A stretch of 23,774 nucleotides of DNA from Paramacrobiotus richtersi (Eukaryota > Tardigrada > Eutardigrada > Parachela > Macrobiotidae): positions 1-23,774 of the forward strand of contig JAQGAU010000803.1 in the NCBI GenBank assembly GCA_034698045.1, read 5' to 3'. This document shows, piece after piece, positions 1 to 10,067 of this stretch. A program made the translations under genes and the position numbers. Position 1 is the first letter of the stretch; each line of letters starts with the position of its first letter. A model generated the notes under the pieces. That model saw only the letters and a program-made list of their open reading frames with translations, searched no databases and was not told the origin of the DNA.

Positions 1-76
1 AAGTGAAGCGAAACGTTCGCCAAATTGACAATAAAAATCTACCATTACGCCGGTTTGTAACAATTAAAATTAATCT

Positions 77-310
77 TGGTGTACAGTGCTGTTGTGTTGT
101 TGAAAGAGATCGGTAGAAGGTTGTTTTTGAAAACTGGGGAAAGCCGATCAACTTGTTTTTGTTTCCACGTTTAACAATAAGCGTAGAAATTATGCATGGT
201 AATATTATTTGATCACAATCAATGTTCCATGTCGTGCGGATTGGAACAAGTTTTTTATTTGATTGTATTGTTGTATGTATATATTACTACGACATATGGG
301 TTTACCAATA
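77..310 (+). mobile_element. degenerate copy of a dispersed retro-element or processed pseudogene
   Basis: This stretch aligns by eye, with few gaps, to the reverse complement of 11550-11806. Both copies share GTTGTTT(T/C)TGAAAACTGG near their middle, and both end in codons for V-P-C-R-A-D-W followed after five more residues by TGA (here about 222-260). An AATAAA lies downstream in both (here about 307-312). The reading frame that is open in the other copy is broken by several indels here. It lies in the intron before the last exon of the first secreted-protein gene. No polyA tract remains, so it looks older than its relative. Confidence 0.6.
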
Positions 311-345
311 AACACAGAAATTAATCTTGTGCTGTTTTTTTCCAG

Positions 346-601
346 TGCTGCAGGAAAAGTCCGTGAGAAAGCTCAAGCGAAAAACATTACGGAGCAGTGC
401 GGGTCAGATACTGCTGCGTCTTACGACCTTGTGTTCCAAAGGGCTAATGCTGCTTACTGTTTGTCTGGAAATGCTGATAACGGTGTAGCCAATACGACAT
501 TTGGTCCGCCTGGAAATGCTGATAACGGTGTAGCCAATCTGACATTTGGACTGTCAGCATTTCTGGTTGTTTTGGCTGCGCTACTTTTAAGCAAAAGCTA
601 G
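346..601 (+). CDS. last exon of a secreted, probably GPI-anchored cysteine-rich protein (gene A, 5' part outside window)
   Basis: Only the 3' exon is in the window. The acceptor is the T-rich run ending TCCAG at 345, and the exon enters in phase 2 as in all paralogues downstream. The product (about 85 residues) starts SAAGKVREKAQAKN and has the family C-G motif 18 residues after the predicted last cysteine of the missing exon 2, then a cysteine 19 residues on, matching gene B most closely. NIT is a possible N-glycosylation site. The end is a short hydrophobic stretch (FLVVLAALLL) after small residues, as in GPI-attachment signals. The spacer between last cysteine and hydrophobic tail is lengthened by a 45-bp tandem duplication. 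I know no named family for this protein; a secreted or cell-surface role is inferred from the signal features of its paralogues. Confidence 0.75.
467..556 (+). repeat. 45-bp in-frame tandem duplication inside gene A
   Basis: Two 15-codon units, 467-511 and 512-556, each begin with codons for GNADNGVAN and continue (T/L)TFG. The first 27 nt of the two units are identical. Because the unit is a multiple of three it only lengthens the linker before the hydrophobic C-terminal tail. None of the other four paralogues has it. Confidence 0.9.
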
Positions 602-1301
602 GATTACAAAGCCTACTCAGATAACGCTGTGCTCGAATTAATGGTATGAGATCCTACAGGATGCTCGAAAAACTGCGTGCAGTACTTCTGAAAAGCGCTG
701 TTAACGGGCAGACGCGGATTTAAAGCAAGAGCTTTGAATACGTGTCAGCATAAGCAGATAATAACAATCGAAGTAAAATACTTCAATTTTAATACTACAA
801 ACAGTCTTCCACTTTGTTAACCCTATAATAGGAAAGCAGCTAAAAGTATCACAAATTCTATGGTTTGCTTATGGCCAATGCATTTATTTCGAGCACAGCA
901 GCCTCGAAATGCTGTTAGAAGAACCAGATGTACCTAAAAAAGGAGCGATATGTATGCACATACATTCTTTTTCGCAGTAAATTCCCTGTCCATTGCAGTC
1001 ATCATAAAATCGCAAACAAAGACTGCTATCGGTTGATCATTTTATTAGAAGAACTATGACATATCCCGATTGCTTATCATGATTCTGATTGTCATTACAC
1101 TGATTTCTTATCATGGTACTCATTGTCATTTTAAAATCTGAACAGAAACGAGGACGCATAGTCGCATCGTTACGCGATTACAGAGAAACTGTTTAGGAGA
1201 TCAGATATTACACGACAGCTGAATTGTACAGAGTTTAGGATATTCCCCAGAAGTTGCCGTTGAGCGTACCAGTCAGTTCTACGCATTCTAAAACCGCTGC
1301 A
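602..1301. other. intergenic region between genes A and B
   Basis: It must contain the 3' UTR of gene A and the promoter of gene B. I see no clear canonical AATAAA close to the stop of gene A, no TATA box near the gene B start and no ORF with family features. Short AT-rich direct repeats (TTATCATG at about 1075 and 1108) are present but unexplained. Confidence 0.5.
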
Positions 1302-2418
1302 ATGGCTCTTTTTCCGACTGCGTTGGTGCTGATCGTCTTGACCACAGGACAGCTGGTTAACAGCCAATATTACCCAGGCTTACCGGCTTACCGCCGTTTC
1401 GGCCCGAAAAGGCAGAGCACTGCAAGGACTGGCGACCATGAAGCCTGTGGTTCCCGGTGTGGGCCTCAACCCGGCCAACTTCCATTTGGTCAGGAATTCG
1501 CCGATGCTATGATTGCTGTCCACGCGAATAACGCGACCGATGCCCAAGTGGAAACAGTTCTTACAGGATTATGCAGGTAACTCATGTAACATCGATATAA
1601 CTTTCCCAACCTGTATAATTACAGTAAATTACCGCTCACGAGCATACGTATGCTACCGTTTTAGTACTGTTGTTGCTAATTAATGCTAGCTTTTTTTCCG
1701 TTTGTCTGCTAAATGTAGCAAACGTTTTGCTTTCATTCAGGAAAATGAGAATACGCGCTCTTTTCCACAGTGCGTCAAACACAATTGAGTATTGATGCCG
1801 TTGTCCAGATGATATGCATACAGTACACGTCTATTACTGACGAACCAACGTCTTTAGTCAGAAAATTTGCATTCGCGACGAACTCTTGTTTCTTTCATTG
1901 CAGCGAACAAAATACCACGCTGACGTGCCTGGAAACTGCCGCCAAAGAATGCGATGTGGGATTTGTGCCGCTCTATGCCGGCCAACTGCGATTTTACCGA
2001 TCTTTCTGCGAAGATGGTCAAAGAACGGCCCACTACAGACAGCTACAAGCCTGTGATAACGTGAACCTTGGTCAGTTGTTCGAGGAATCTATGAAAGAAC
2101 TTGTACCAAGCAATAACACCCAGGCAACGGATGAGCTGCATCACGATGCCGCGAAAACCGCCACAGTGACATGCAGGTTAGCAGTACGTTATGACATCAT
2201 ATCGAAATGAGGTATATGTGAGTGCTTGTAGGGCTGCGGGCAAACTGCGCGAAAAGGTCCAAGCGAAAAACGTTACCCAACTGTGTGGAGCAGATGCCGG
2301 TCCCGTTTACAGTTTCATGCTCGACAAAGCGAATACGGCGTTTTGTAACGGAGCTGCCAGCCTGACATTCGGAGGGCTGGTGGTCCTACTGGCTCTATTT
2401 CTGTTGAACTTGAACTGA
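1302..2418 (+). CDS. secreted, probably GPI-anchored ten-cysteine protein (gene B), three exons, 244 aa
   Basis: Exons are 1302-1576, 1904-2176 and 2232-2418, joined at CAG|GT donors and TTGCAG/TTGTAG acceptors, both introns in phase 2. The ATG at 1302 is followed directly by a signal peptide (residues 1 to about 20); codons upstream in the same frame start only at non-ATG triplets. Cysteines lie at 49, 53, 91, 100, 108, 127, 142, 182, 201 and 221, an even number that suits disulfides. From 100 onward the spacing C-x7-C-x18-C-x14-C-x39-C-x18-C-G-x18-C matches gene C almost exactly. Possible N-glycosylation sites are at NNAT, NTT, NNT and NVT. The tail after C221 (NGAAS, then a leucine-rich run to the end) looks like a GPI-attachment signal. 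It differs from its neighbours in having an extra segment of about 25 residues before its first cysteine. The function is not known to me. The cysteine plan recalls, only loosely, nematode DUF19-type secreted proteins. Confidence 0.85.
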
Positions 2419-3269
2419 ATGCCTGCTTTGCAAAAGGATGACCACTGTTTTGCTGAGCGATACGCGTTTGTGCTGCTCCAACATGCATAAAATTTTGTGT
2501 CGACGAAAAGCAACATTCAGTACAAGCATTTGCATCATAAACTAGAAGGCGCTGGAACATTTTAGAATGACGCATTTTCGCCAATACTTTTACGTTTGCT
2601 ATGGCTGTTTGATGCAGAAACACGCAGTACTTTTTTTCTCAGTACTAGGCTATTAGTTCATTCGTATTTTATTTTATCGTTGCGCTGAAAGTCATGAACT
2701 CCGCTTGTTTTTGGTGCGTACGGCGGTGAATAAAGGAGGAAAAATGTACAGATAGTAGAAGGCTTTCTCTCGCAAATGCAAAAAGTACGAGGCCGAAGCG
2801 TTCCCGTAGCTCTTCGATTTTAGGAATTTAGAGACCGCAATTGTCCATGAACTGAAAACCTCTCGTTCAAAGATGATCCGATACAGACTCTAGATTCCAG
2901 TGATGCGCGCCACAGCACGTGCAAATGATGTTATTCGAAGAGTCTGCACGGCTTCTCATCGGCGGCTTACAACAGCAGAACAGGAAATATCACAGTATTA
3001 GTACAAACTGTACCAATACACTGTTCGGTACATCAAGTGCAGTTTATCAAATCGAATTGTTTTAAACAAATGCATACATCAGGCTGTACAGATATGTAGA
3101 CGAGATAGTTCCGTGTAAACGTTTTCGCTGCGACTGCCAGGTCATAAAGACGGCTCAGTCATTGTGTTTACATAACAAGAGTTAGATCAATTTCTGGACG
3201 TTACTTTCTTAGGCAAGACTGTCACTGTCATAAAGTGGCAACGTAACAAAAACCCAAACAGGAACCATT
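2419..3269. other. intergenic region between genes B and C
   Basis: It holds the 3' UTR of gene B and the upstream region of gene C. An AATAAA at 2729-2734 is the first canonical polyadenylation signal I find, about 310 nt after the stop, so it is only a candidate. Minus-strand ORFs over 2307-2623 overlap the last exon of gene B in antisense and have no family features. No repeat or promoter element is convincing. Confidence 0.45.
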
Positions 3270-4255
3270 ATGAATCTGAAAATCTTGGTCATCGTGGTTT
3301 TCATTGGCATTTCATCAGCAGCCATTGCCCAAGCCGCTTGCACTAATTCCCTATACGATGTTGCATTGAACTTGTGTGCCTATACTACGCAGCTCAGTCA
3401 GTATGCTATATCCGTACTGCCGGAACTTTTTAGTGGACCGTTGACTAGCAATACCACAGAATCGTTGTCAAATTATTGCAGGTAAATATCAATGGCAACG
3501 GTGACCTTATTTCGGGTCGCAAACTTTATCTGCTAAAGAAAATTAGCCCATTTATATGAATGAATGCAGTTCATGTACATTTTTGTACCGTATTTCGAAT
3601 TTGGTCGTCGTTTTGCAACATATTCCAATCAATTAAAAGGCTGCTTCGTTTTCAGCACTGTTACGTCAAACGTCAGAGCCTGCTCGGACGATCTCATCGA
3701 CAACTGCTTAGCTGTCAACTATCAGATATTGAACATTCGCTTCACTAAAGCGTATGCGAAAATCTGTGAACTGGACATAACACTGCAAAGCTACAAAACG
3801 CTGTTCGACTGCGAGAACCAGACCCATTGGTTTTATTATTTTCAGCAATACCAGGCGGAAATAATTAACAACGTCACTGCGCAGTATCTGCCCAGTAATG
3901 CAGACCTGGAAGCCACCATACAGAAAGCAGAATGCCGGTTAAGTACCCGACAAACTGAAACACGTTAACTACGATGATTACCGAAAAATTCCTTTACAGA
4001 GTAATCCAGCTGTACAAAGAGCAGATACCGGATAGCTTCATCAAGCAGCAATGTGGGGAAGATGCTGAGAGAACTTTTGCCACCATTTTCAGCACATTTT
4101 ATGAAGCTTTTCGCTGCAGTCAGCCCAGAACCACACCGGTCCCAACACCGCCTACTATGGACTGGTCTCACATGGAAGCGGGTGGATCAGGAAAACCAGC
4201 AATCCATGCAGTTTTTGCGCATGCTGTAGTGTTTGTTGTATTTCGTTCCATGTAG
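3270..4255 (+). CDS. secreted, probably GPI-anchored ten-cysteine protein (gene C), three exons, 249 aa
   Basis: Exons are 3270-3481, 3656-3937 and 4000-4255. Both introns are phase 2, and the second is only 62 nt. The start ATG begins a clear signal peptide (MNLKILVIVVFIGISS, cleavage near residue 20-22). Cysteines are at 24, 36, 70, 80, 88, 108, 123, 164, 183 and 204. The series C-x7-C-x19-C-x14-C-x40-C-x18-C-G-x19-C parallels gene B. The central exon is rich in Tyr, Gln and Asn with possible N-glycosylation at NQT and NVT. After C204 there is a Thr/Pro stretch (TTPVPTPPT), then GGSG and a hydrophobic end (AVVFVVF), consistent with a short O-glycosylated stalk and GPI anchor. The C-terminal hydrophobic run is weaker than in gene B. 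Function unknown; extracellular surface location inferred. Confidence 0.85.
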
Positions 4256-4882
4256 AATATCGTTACTTGTTGAATAGATTCGAAATACAGTACTTTACAA
4301 AACCAGTATTTCTGGCAGATAAATCGGTATTAACATTATCCAAGGAACAACTCTCCAAATGTGCAGCGTGCGTTACTAATTACCATATCTTCATAATAAT
4401 GATTATTAAGTTTGCAGCAGACCTGCATGTACACTGCACCCGCTGGAATTAAAGTATCCGTGGTAGAAATTCTTGATCCTACCAAGTGTCATCGTTTTCA
4501 CCATTCAGCATGGTTAAATTATTTATTATTCGCAGCCATAAACAAAATAAGAAACACAAGACAAATGTTAAAACAAAAAGTATTGTTCTGCCATCCGAAG
4601 GCCACCGGTTGTTAATAACTGTTGTCTGGATTGCGATTGTCTTGATGTACCTTATCTCCACATGTCTTTACCACAATTCAGCATTGTTTTTATAAATCTT
4701 ATCAGAGTTCGGCAGTGTAACACACAATGACTTTAATATCGTGACGCTCGGCATTGACGTGCAGTACTGTACTTTGCAATCGGTATTTATACTCCTCTTG
4801 GAAAGAACATCATGATCAGTTTTCTTTACTTTCTGTAAACCCGTCCTCGTCCTGGTCGCACTGTAACTGACACTGCAAGAAA
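4256..4882. other. intergenic region between genes C and D
   Basis: Several overlapping short ORFs on both strands occur at about 4267-4695, but none has a signal peptide, family cysteines or splice sites, and the sequence is AT-rich, so I treat them as chance. The 3' UTR of gene C and the promoter of gene D must lie here. Confidence 0.5.
4784..4791 (+). promoter_or_regulatory. possible TATA box of gene D
   Basis: TATTTATA lies about 92 nt before the gene D start codon, a reasonable distance for a TATA element plus a short 5' UTR. It rests on the motif alone, and comparable motifs are not obvious upstream of the other paralogues. Confidence 0.3.
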
Positions 4883-6011
4883 ATGCATCGTTTTTATGTT
4901 GTAATTTTTACTTTGATAATATGCAGCCATTATACTTTGGCTGAAACAACGACACCTGCGCCTTGCAACCCTACCGAGCATACCAACTGCAATAACAGAC
5001 TCCGAGACGTGACGGGAGACAATCTTATTACCCAGCTCTTCTATGCTGCCGACAACAGCAGTGTGCTCGTTGACTTCAACGAAAATATCCGCAGAACAAT
5101 ACTAAAGTAAGGGGGAATATTAGTTCGACGTTCTCGGTTTCCTTACTGAGCAATTCCTGCATTTGTTTTTTTTGTTATTCGTATGATAAAATAATCCATA
5201 AGGTCTCCTCTGGTTACTTACTAGCTAGTACGATGCGGTCTGGTTTTTACTCATCAATACTTGCTCTCGAACTCGTATTTTTCTTTGCTTAATTTCTCAA
5301 TACATGTTCTGTTCTATCGATCCCTGTTCAACTGTTCTTATCGTTTGATTTCCATATAAAGAGCAGGTTTCGAATTGCTCACCACAAAAATAACGCTTGA
5401 ATTGCAGTAAACCTATGTGTTAGTCCTGTAGTATTGTGTTGCTTTAGCAAACTCGACGCCGCAACCAACGCATGTCCACCCAGAGTCACCTACGCCTGCG
5501 TGACATATACTTCCGAAATTATGACAGCAAGAGCATGCGACCGTTTCCGGACCGTCCTAACCAGTGATAAGTATACCGTTGACGACTTAAAGCAACTCCT
5601 CAACTGCAACCCGAACAGTGGTTTTATATCGAAGTTCTTTAACGTAACCAGCACTACCATTGACGCAGGTGACGGTTTGTGGAGAAACAACTCACACCGC
5701 GCTGAGGAATTTCTGCAAGAAAATGAGTGCAAGTAAGATCGATATTTTTTTCATATTTTTGTCGCCATGATAACTTCCGTTCTGAAGTTAGTGCTATAAT
5801 TTTTTTCAGGATTTACACGCAATTTACAACAGCCGTATCGGCTGAGTCGATCGGTGCAGCTTGCGGTTATGCCGTAAAAACCACGTTCAATAATGTGGTG
5901 AACACACTGCGAGAAGCTTACAAATGTGGCGCTAGTGGATTTCGGACTTTTGACAATGCGGTGTTTGTCCTTGTTTCTGGATTGTTTCTTTTGTTTTCGA
6001 GATTTAATTAG
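4883..6011 (+). CDS. secreted, probably GPI-anchored cysteine-rich protein (gene D), three exons, 236 aa
   Basis: Exons are 4883-5106, 5448-5732 and 5810-6011, introns in phase 2. The donors are AA|GTAAG rather than AG|GT. The exon 2 acceptor at 5447 (GCTTTAG) was chosen over CAG at 5407 because it gives the family length of exactly 285 nt, the same as gene E. The signal peptide covers residues 1 to about 20, followed by a short Thr/Pro run. Mature cysteines are 28, 36, 84, 92, 105, 128, 169, 188 and 209. Nine is an odd number, so one may be free or form an intermolecular bond. It lacks the cysteine that ends exon 1 in genes B and C. The last exon (IYTQFTTAVSAESIG, then C-G and a final Y-K-C) is very close to that of gene E. 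The tail after C209 ends in a hydrophobic run (AVFVLVSGLFLLF), GPI-like. Function unknown. Confidence 0.83.
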
Positions 6012-6550
6012 GCCTAACGTTTGTGGGATGTAAGGAATGTGTGATTTTTGTTTGTGATTCTTTTTATTGATTTTGTTTGTTGTACAGATATTTTGACCGG
6101 TCTTAACGCAGTACTTAAGAACAACCGTCACAATAAAATGCCTTGGAAAATCCGTGTTTATCTAACTCTAAATAACAACTTAATGACAATTTACGTGGAT
6201 TCTAACATACAACGAAACATAGCAAACGGCTATCCTGTAAAAAAGTACAATCTTATCGTCTCTCGCTTCAGTTGTAACAACTGACATTGGCAGTACAAAA
6301 AGTGTTTCGGCTGATAAGATTATCACACAAAGTTATTCAATTCTCTTTGTTTCTGAGTGAATTACTGACAGTAGACAATCAAAACGTTTGCGCAACGCGC
6401 ATAAACTCCAGCATAACTGTGAATTTTTGAACACTAACATTGCGGTAGGCGTCAATCCACATTTTAGACGGAGCCATCTCATCTAGATGCTTATTTAGCA
6501 ACCAGAGCCTCTAAATTTGTGCTGTATCATTAATTAAAGGGAATTCAACC
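6012..6550. other. 3' region of gene D and intergenic space before gene E
   Basis: An AATAAA at 6132-6137, 121 nt after the gene D stop, is a good polyadenylation-signal candidate. The overlapping ORFs here (6048-6284 plus strand, 5751-6131 minus strand) lack any family feature and are AT-rich, and I regard them as chance. No TATA box is evident before gene E. Confidence 0.5.
6132..6137 (+). promoter_or_regulatory. polyadenylation signal candidate of gene D
   Basis: Canonical AATAAA 121 nt downstream of the gene D stop codon; position and motif only. Confidence 0.45.
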
Positions 6551-7507
6551 ATGGCGATTGTACTCCACTTTATCTTTGCTGGCTTGCTTTATTTTACAGG
6601 GTCAAGTTTCGCCCAGACAGCTTGTAATAACAACATTAACTTTATCACCTGCCAGACGGCAATTATTACTGTCCAAACTAATGCGCTCTTGAAGCAGCTC
6701 GAGGAAGCAATGGGGGATAAGGAATTTAAGGTGACGGCGTTTACCAATGAAACGTACCTTGAAATGGCGAGGTGAGACCGTGAAATAGTGGACTTCTCTA
6801 CACATTTACTCTGTAATGCCCTTAAAAGCTTATAAAGTTGCTGGAAGGTTGTGGTTTCTGCCTTCTGCATTGTACGTATACTCATCATGAAGTTATAAGA
6901 AACGTTGTGCTTCGTGTTTTGTCTTAAAGTTTGCAAATTGCTAGCAAATTTCTTTATATTATAGCCGAATGAACCACAGCAAGAGCTACTGCCACGCTAG
7001 TGACATCTTCCACTGCTATAACATCCCAGCTCGAGCCCTCATTACCCGTGCAGTCGGTCACTTTGGATCCGTTTTCGTCAACCAACGCCTGAAGCCAGAA
7101 GATATGAAGACACTGGTAGACTGCAACCAGCGGAAAGAATGGCTGACCATCCTCAATGATCAGATGGAGTCGGTGATCTATGAAGATGGACTCCGACGGG
7201 TGAATTCAACGGAGATTAATCATGCCAACCTGAAACGCTATGAATGCCGGTAAGAACGGGTTTTGTTTTAGTAATCTCTGGTGTTATCAGTAATTACAAT
7301 AACATTTGTTCAAACAGAATCTACAACCAGTTCGTGGCAAAAGTTTCAGCCGATTCCATCGGTCAGGCTTGTGGGGATGTGGCGAAGAATACGTTTACGG
7401 AGTTTGCAACGCTGTTGGGTCAGTCGTACCATTGCAGCGGAGCGGCATCAATTTCCGTCGCTTTGTCCGTCCTGTTCGTTGCGCTCTCTAACATAATTGT
7501 TTCTTAA
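6551..7507 (+). CDS. secreted, probably GPI-anchored eight-cysteine protein (gene E), three exons, 231 aa
   Basis: Exons are 6551-6771, 6965-7249 and 7318-7507, phase-2 introns, with a 68-nt second intron. The start ATG sits in a good context (CAACCATGG) and opens a signal peptide cut near residue 20-22. Cysteines are 25, 34, 83, 91, 127, 168, 187 and 208. Compared with genes B and C it lacks both the cysteine that ends exon 1 and the one in the middle of exon 2. The spacing C-x7-C-x35-C-x40-C-x18-C-G-x19-C is otherwise kept. The last exon (IYNQFVAKVSADSIG) is nearly that of gene D, so D and E look like the youngest pair in the array. The end (SGAAS, then VALSVLFVALSNIIV) fits a GPI-attachment signal. 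NET and NST are possible glycosylation sites. Function unknown; cell-surface location inferred. Confidence 0.85.
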
Positions 7508-7542
7508 GCAGCTGCTGCCAAAACCTTGCTCATGTTTAGAGA

Positions 7543-7548
7543 AATAAA
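7543..7548 (+). promoter_or_regulatory. polyadenylation signal of gene E
   Basis: Canonical AATAAA 36 nt downstream of the gene E stop codon, the best-placed polyadenylation signal in the array. Confidence 0.6.
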
Positions 7549-8528
7549 TGTTTGGAAACCAAAACAAGATCGTGGGAAATGTACAGTAGTTGTAAGTGCA
7601 GTATATACTGCGTAGTTACAGACGGTAAAGGTGAACGCAGCTCGTGACAATAATTCCGCTTCCGCACTGGAGAAAAAAACGTCATTGATTCAGAATTTAG
7701 CGATGTTTACGGCGGAAGGTTAAAATACTACGGATTCATCGTCAGGATCAGAATTCAGATAACCACCAAAAATTTTCAAAAGTTGCACAATTAATTCAAA
7801 AAGTTAAAAACTGGTAGAAACTGCATACGGTTGTAGGCAACTGTATTGCGGAAGGCGGTAGCAGCGGCGACAACCACCAATCAGTAAGCACATGCTCATG
7901 CGAGGGAGGTAAGCATCGCGACACGTACGTCTGTTACGTCAGCTTTTGGGATTTCTCCCGCCGCTCCTCTGACTCGGATGGACTCGAGCCGATGTTTTTA
8001 ATTACTCATGTATTTTGAGGTACTTATGGAAAAAAACCAGAATTATTTGCGTGTCCATTCACGTGCCGGCGCCTTGTAAGTAAAGCATACAAATGCTTAC
8101 AAATGCTAAAAAAATCTCTGCTTTAGACACTATAACTCAGGATTTGCTGTACGATAAGTTAAGATTTTCGAATATTAAGGAGTTTTGTCCTGTCGCCGTT
8201 CCGCCCGCCGGTTCCGTTACGCAAACCCACGATTTCCTGTACTTCGTGAAATAGTGTCACATCTGTTCATAACGGGTGGCAGACACAGGATACAAGCGGT
8301 ACAAGGTTATTCCGATGTGGTTATGAAACAGATGGTCGAGAAATTTTAAACTTTTGAGTTCTATTTGCATCGGTTTTATACGAATAGAGCATTTGTATTG
8401 ACTTGTATAACAACGATAATGCTAAATTTCAATACGGTTTCGATGGAAGTACTGTAATACCTCATATGGCGTATCGGCATTTTTTAGGGTGGTGTGTGTT
8501 CTTTGGCATGTTTCGATTTGTACTCTAG
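7549..8528. other. boundary region between the two gene arrays
   Basis: Here exons 1 and 2 of the first Ly6-like copy (F) would be expected. I searched by eye for a signal-peptide exon ending in a phase-1 GTGAG donor and for the C-H-x-C-E-H-Y motif and found neither. About 8145-8170 (GTACGATAAG then AAGATTTTCG) resembles 18506-18533 in intron 2 of copy H, so this may be leftover intron 2 of a truncated unit. No other gene is supported. Confidence 0.4.
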
Positions 8529-10056
8529 CTCCCGTCCTGGGAAGGAGGTGTTCTCAACCATCAGAACAGGATAAGAATTACGCGGAATGGCAGTCAGCAA
8601 ATGCGAAAGGACACAAAAAGATCTGCTGCATCACACAGGAATATAGTGACCGCAAATGCGTCTGCGGCGAACATTACTGTAACAAACAAATATGGGACGA
8701 AGTAATGGTGCAGCCTCTGTTACATTTACTGGTACCAGCCGTTGTTTAAGCACTATGCGTGTGAATGTGTGCTCGCAACCACACAAGCCATTTCAGGCCA
8801 GCCAATCCGCGACCGATGTCCTCGTAATTCCAACGCTCGGCGCCAATGCACTGGCGAAGTTGGCTGCTGTTACTTACCCTAGTAATGTTCCATTAGATCG
8901 TGTTACCGGGGTATAGATCGTGCTACTGGTGGTATCGTGGATCAGTCTCTGAGCACAGCATCCACTGCGGTGGATTCTACGCAAATCTCCAAATCGGCTG
9001 GTGCTTAGGTAAAGCAGATTTCGACCATATAATCTTGTATACAGTAATCTCCAACTTCCACGAGACAGAAAAACAGTGGCACCTTCTTTTTCTGATTTAT
9101 AGTTAATATTTCCGCTGTAAATCCATATTTGTGTTGTTTCATTCGCCTCCCAGTATAGATAAATAAGGGATAAATAAAGTTGGCTTATTGGTACAGTGAA
9201 TCTGGTACAAAGCATCGCCGCGGATCCAATGTTTATTTTAAGCATAAAAGGCTAAGGAATTTTCATAGCCGGCACAAAACACACCAGCTCATTTTTTCCG
9301 GTTCCTGAAATTGACAACCTGTTCTCAATAAATTATCCTACGTAAACTAAATTTTACGTGAAACTGAAGCTGTGGGCAAAATGCCAAAAGCCACAAAGAG
9401 TGTTCAAAATTATCGTTACTTGAAGGCTGAAGTGGACGGTTACTTGGAACGTTTATTGGAGTGGCGTTTGAATCAAAAAGGGTTCTTTACAGAGACCGCA
9501 GGATTAAGTGTGGGACTGCTTGCTGGAGCAGCTGTTGGTGGGGTAAGCTCTATTTATTTTTATTGTTTTACACAATTATCTTACCAGAGTGTCCAAACCT
9601 TTTACTATACGGGACATGAACTGGCTTCTTTCGTCCACGCAATTTCCCAGACCGGCTTAAGTCTTAATCGACAGCTAATTTAACTGCTTAATATGTACAG
9701 CCATTTCCATGTACGTGGCTAATTGATGACAACCGGACAAGCACACTGAATCTAGAAAACACAAAACTGTGACTTTTAGTGTGATGTTGTGTGTGATTAT
9801 ACATGTATGCATTGTAAGCATGTAGATTAACAGTCTTTTCTTGTCTAGCTGTTCCTTGTTGGACTGATCGGATTCGCGATTTACTGGTATAAGTTTCGCA
9901 GACGGAGTGAACCCGCAAGTGCGAATAACAGTGTAAGTACCAATAGCGGCTTTTTATATTACGGACGTTTTCCTTCTGGTTATTTTTTTGCAGCCGGAAT
10001 TGCTGTTTATGTTGTCGAAGAAAACATCAATGAAATTCACCACTGGATTCGCATAA
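8529..10056 (+). pseudogene. 5'-truncated, frameshifted Ly6-like transmembrane gene copy (F)
   Basis: Exons homologous to exons 3-6 of copies G and H lie at 8529-8731, 8797-9000, 9493-9542 and 9849-9932, and a last exon at 9994-10056. Exon 3 is intact and encodes the second half of a three-finger domain: R-R-C-S, I-C-C-I, D-R-K-C-V-C-G-E and Y-C-N-K-Q, the C-N end being typical of Ly6/activin-receptor folds. Exon 4 (stalk) is 204 nt where the intron phases need 205, and it reaches an in-frame TAG soon after V-T-G-V. Exon 5 and exon 6 keep the glycine/alanine-rich start and the body of one transmembrane helix (LFLVGLIGFAIYW) with the stop-transfer YKFRRR. No exon 1 or 2 is found upstream. Reading through the 61-nt intron at 9933-9993 would give an alternative hydrophobic tail ending at 10067. 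It could also be an expressed gene with a diverged first exon or a base-call error in the G run; I favour a decaying copy. Confidence 0.65.
8896..8936 (+). repeat. short tandem duplication (20 and 21 bp) carrying the exon 4 frameshift of copy F
   Basis: Units 8896-8915 and 8916-8936 both begin GATCGTG(T/C)TAC. The second is 21 bp and stays in frame with the rest of exon 4; the first is one base shorter at its G run. The duplication is absent from copy G, so it arose in F, and the missing base is what creates the stop at 8914-8916. Confidence 0.7.
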
Positions 10057-10067
10057 TTATAAATTAG

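Noticed and set aside
1771..1808. Possible small extra exon in intron 1 of gene B, between TTTCCACAG and GTCCAG.
   Set aside because: In the phase required it meets a stop after eight codons, and the other paralogues have no exon there.
2307..2623. Two overlapping minus-strand ORFs at the end of gene B.
   Set aside because: Antisense shadows of the gene B last exon and its 3' UTR; the conserved family frame is on the plus strand.
5751..6131. 126-codon minus-strand ORF over the end of gene D.
   Set aside because: Antisense to the conserved last exon of gene D and its AT-rich 3' UTR; Lys/Asn-rich low-complexity translation.
8489..8528. Hydrophobic codons just before exon 3 of copy F that could act as a signal peptide.
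   Set aside because: The frame begins at a GTG with no ATG, and the conserved acceptor CTCTAG at 8528 fits homology with the other copies.
9381..9542. ORF starting at an ATG in intron 4 of copy F and running in frame into the transmembrane exon, which could be an alternative first exon.
   Set aside because: The homologous intron of copy G aligns here but does not keep the frame or the ATG, so the open frame is probably chance.
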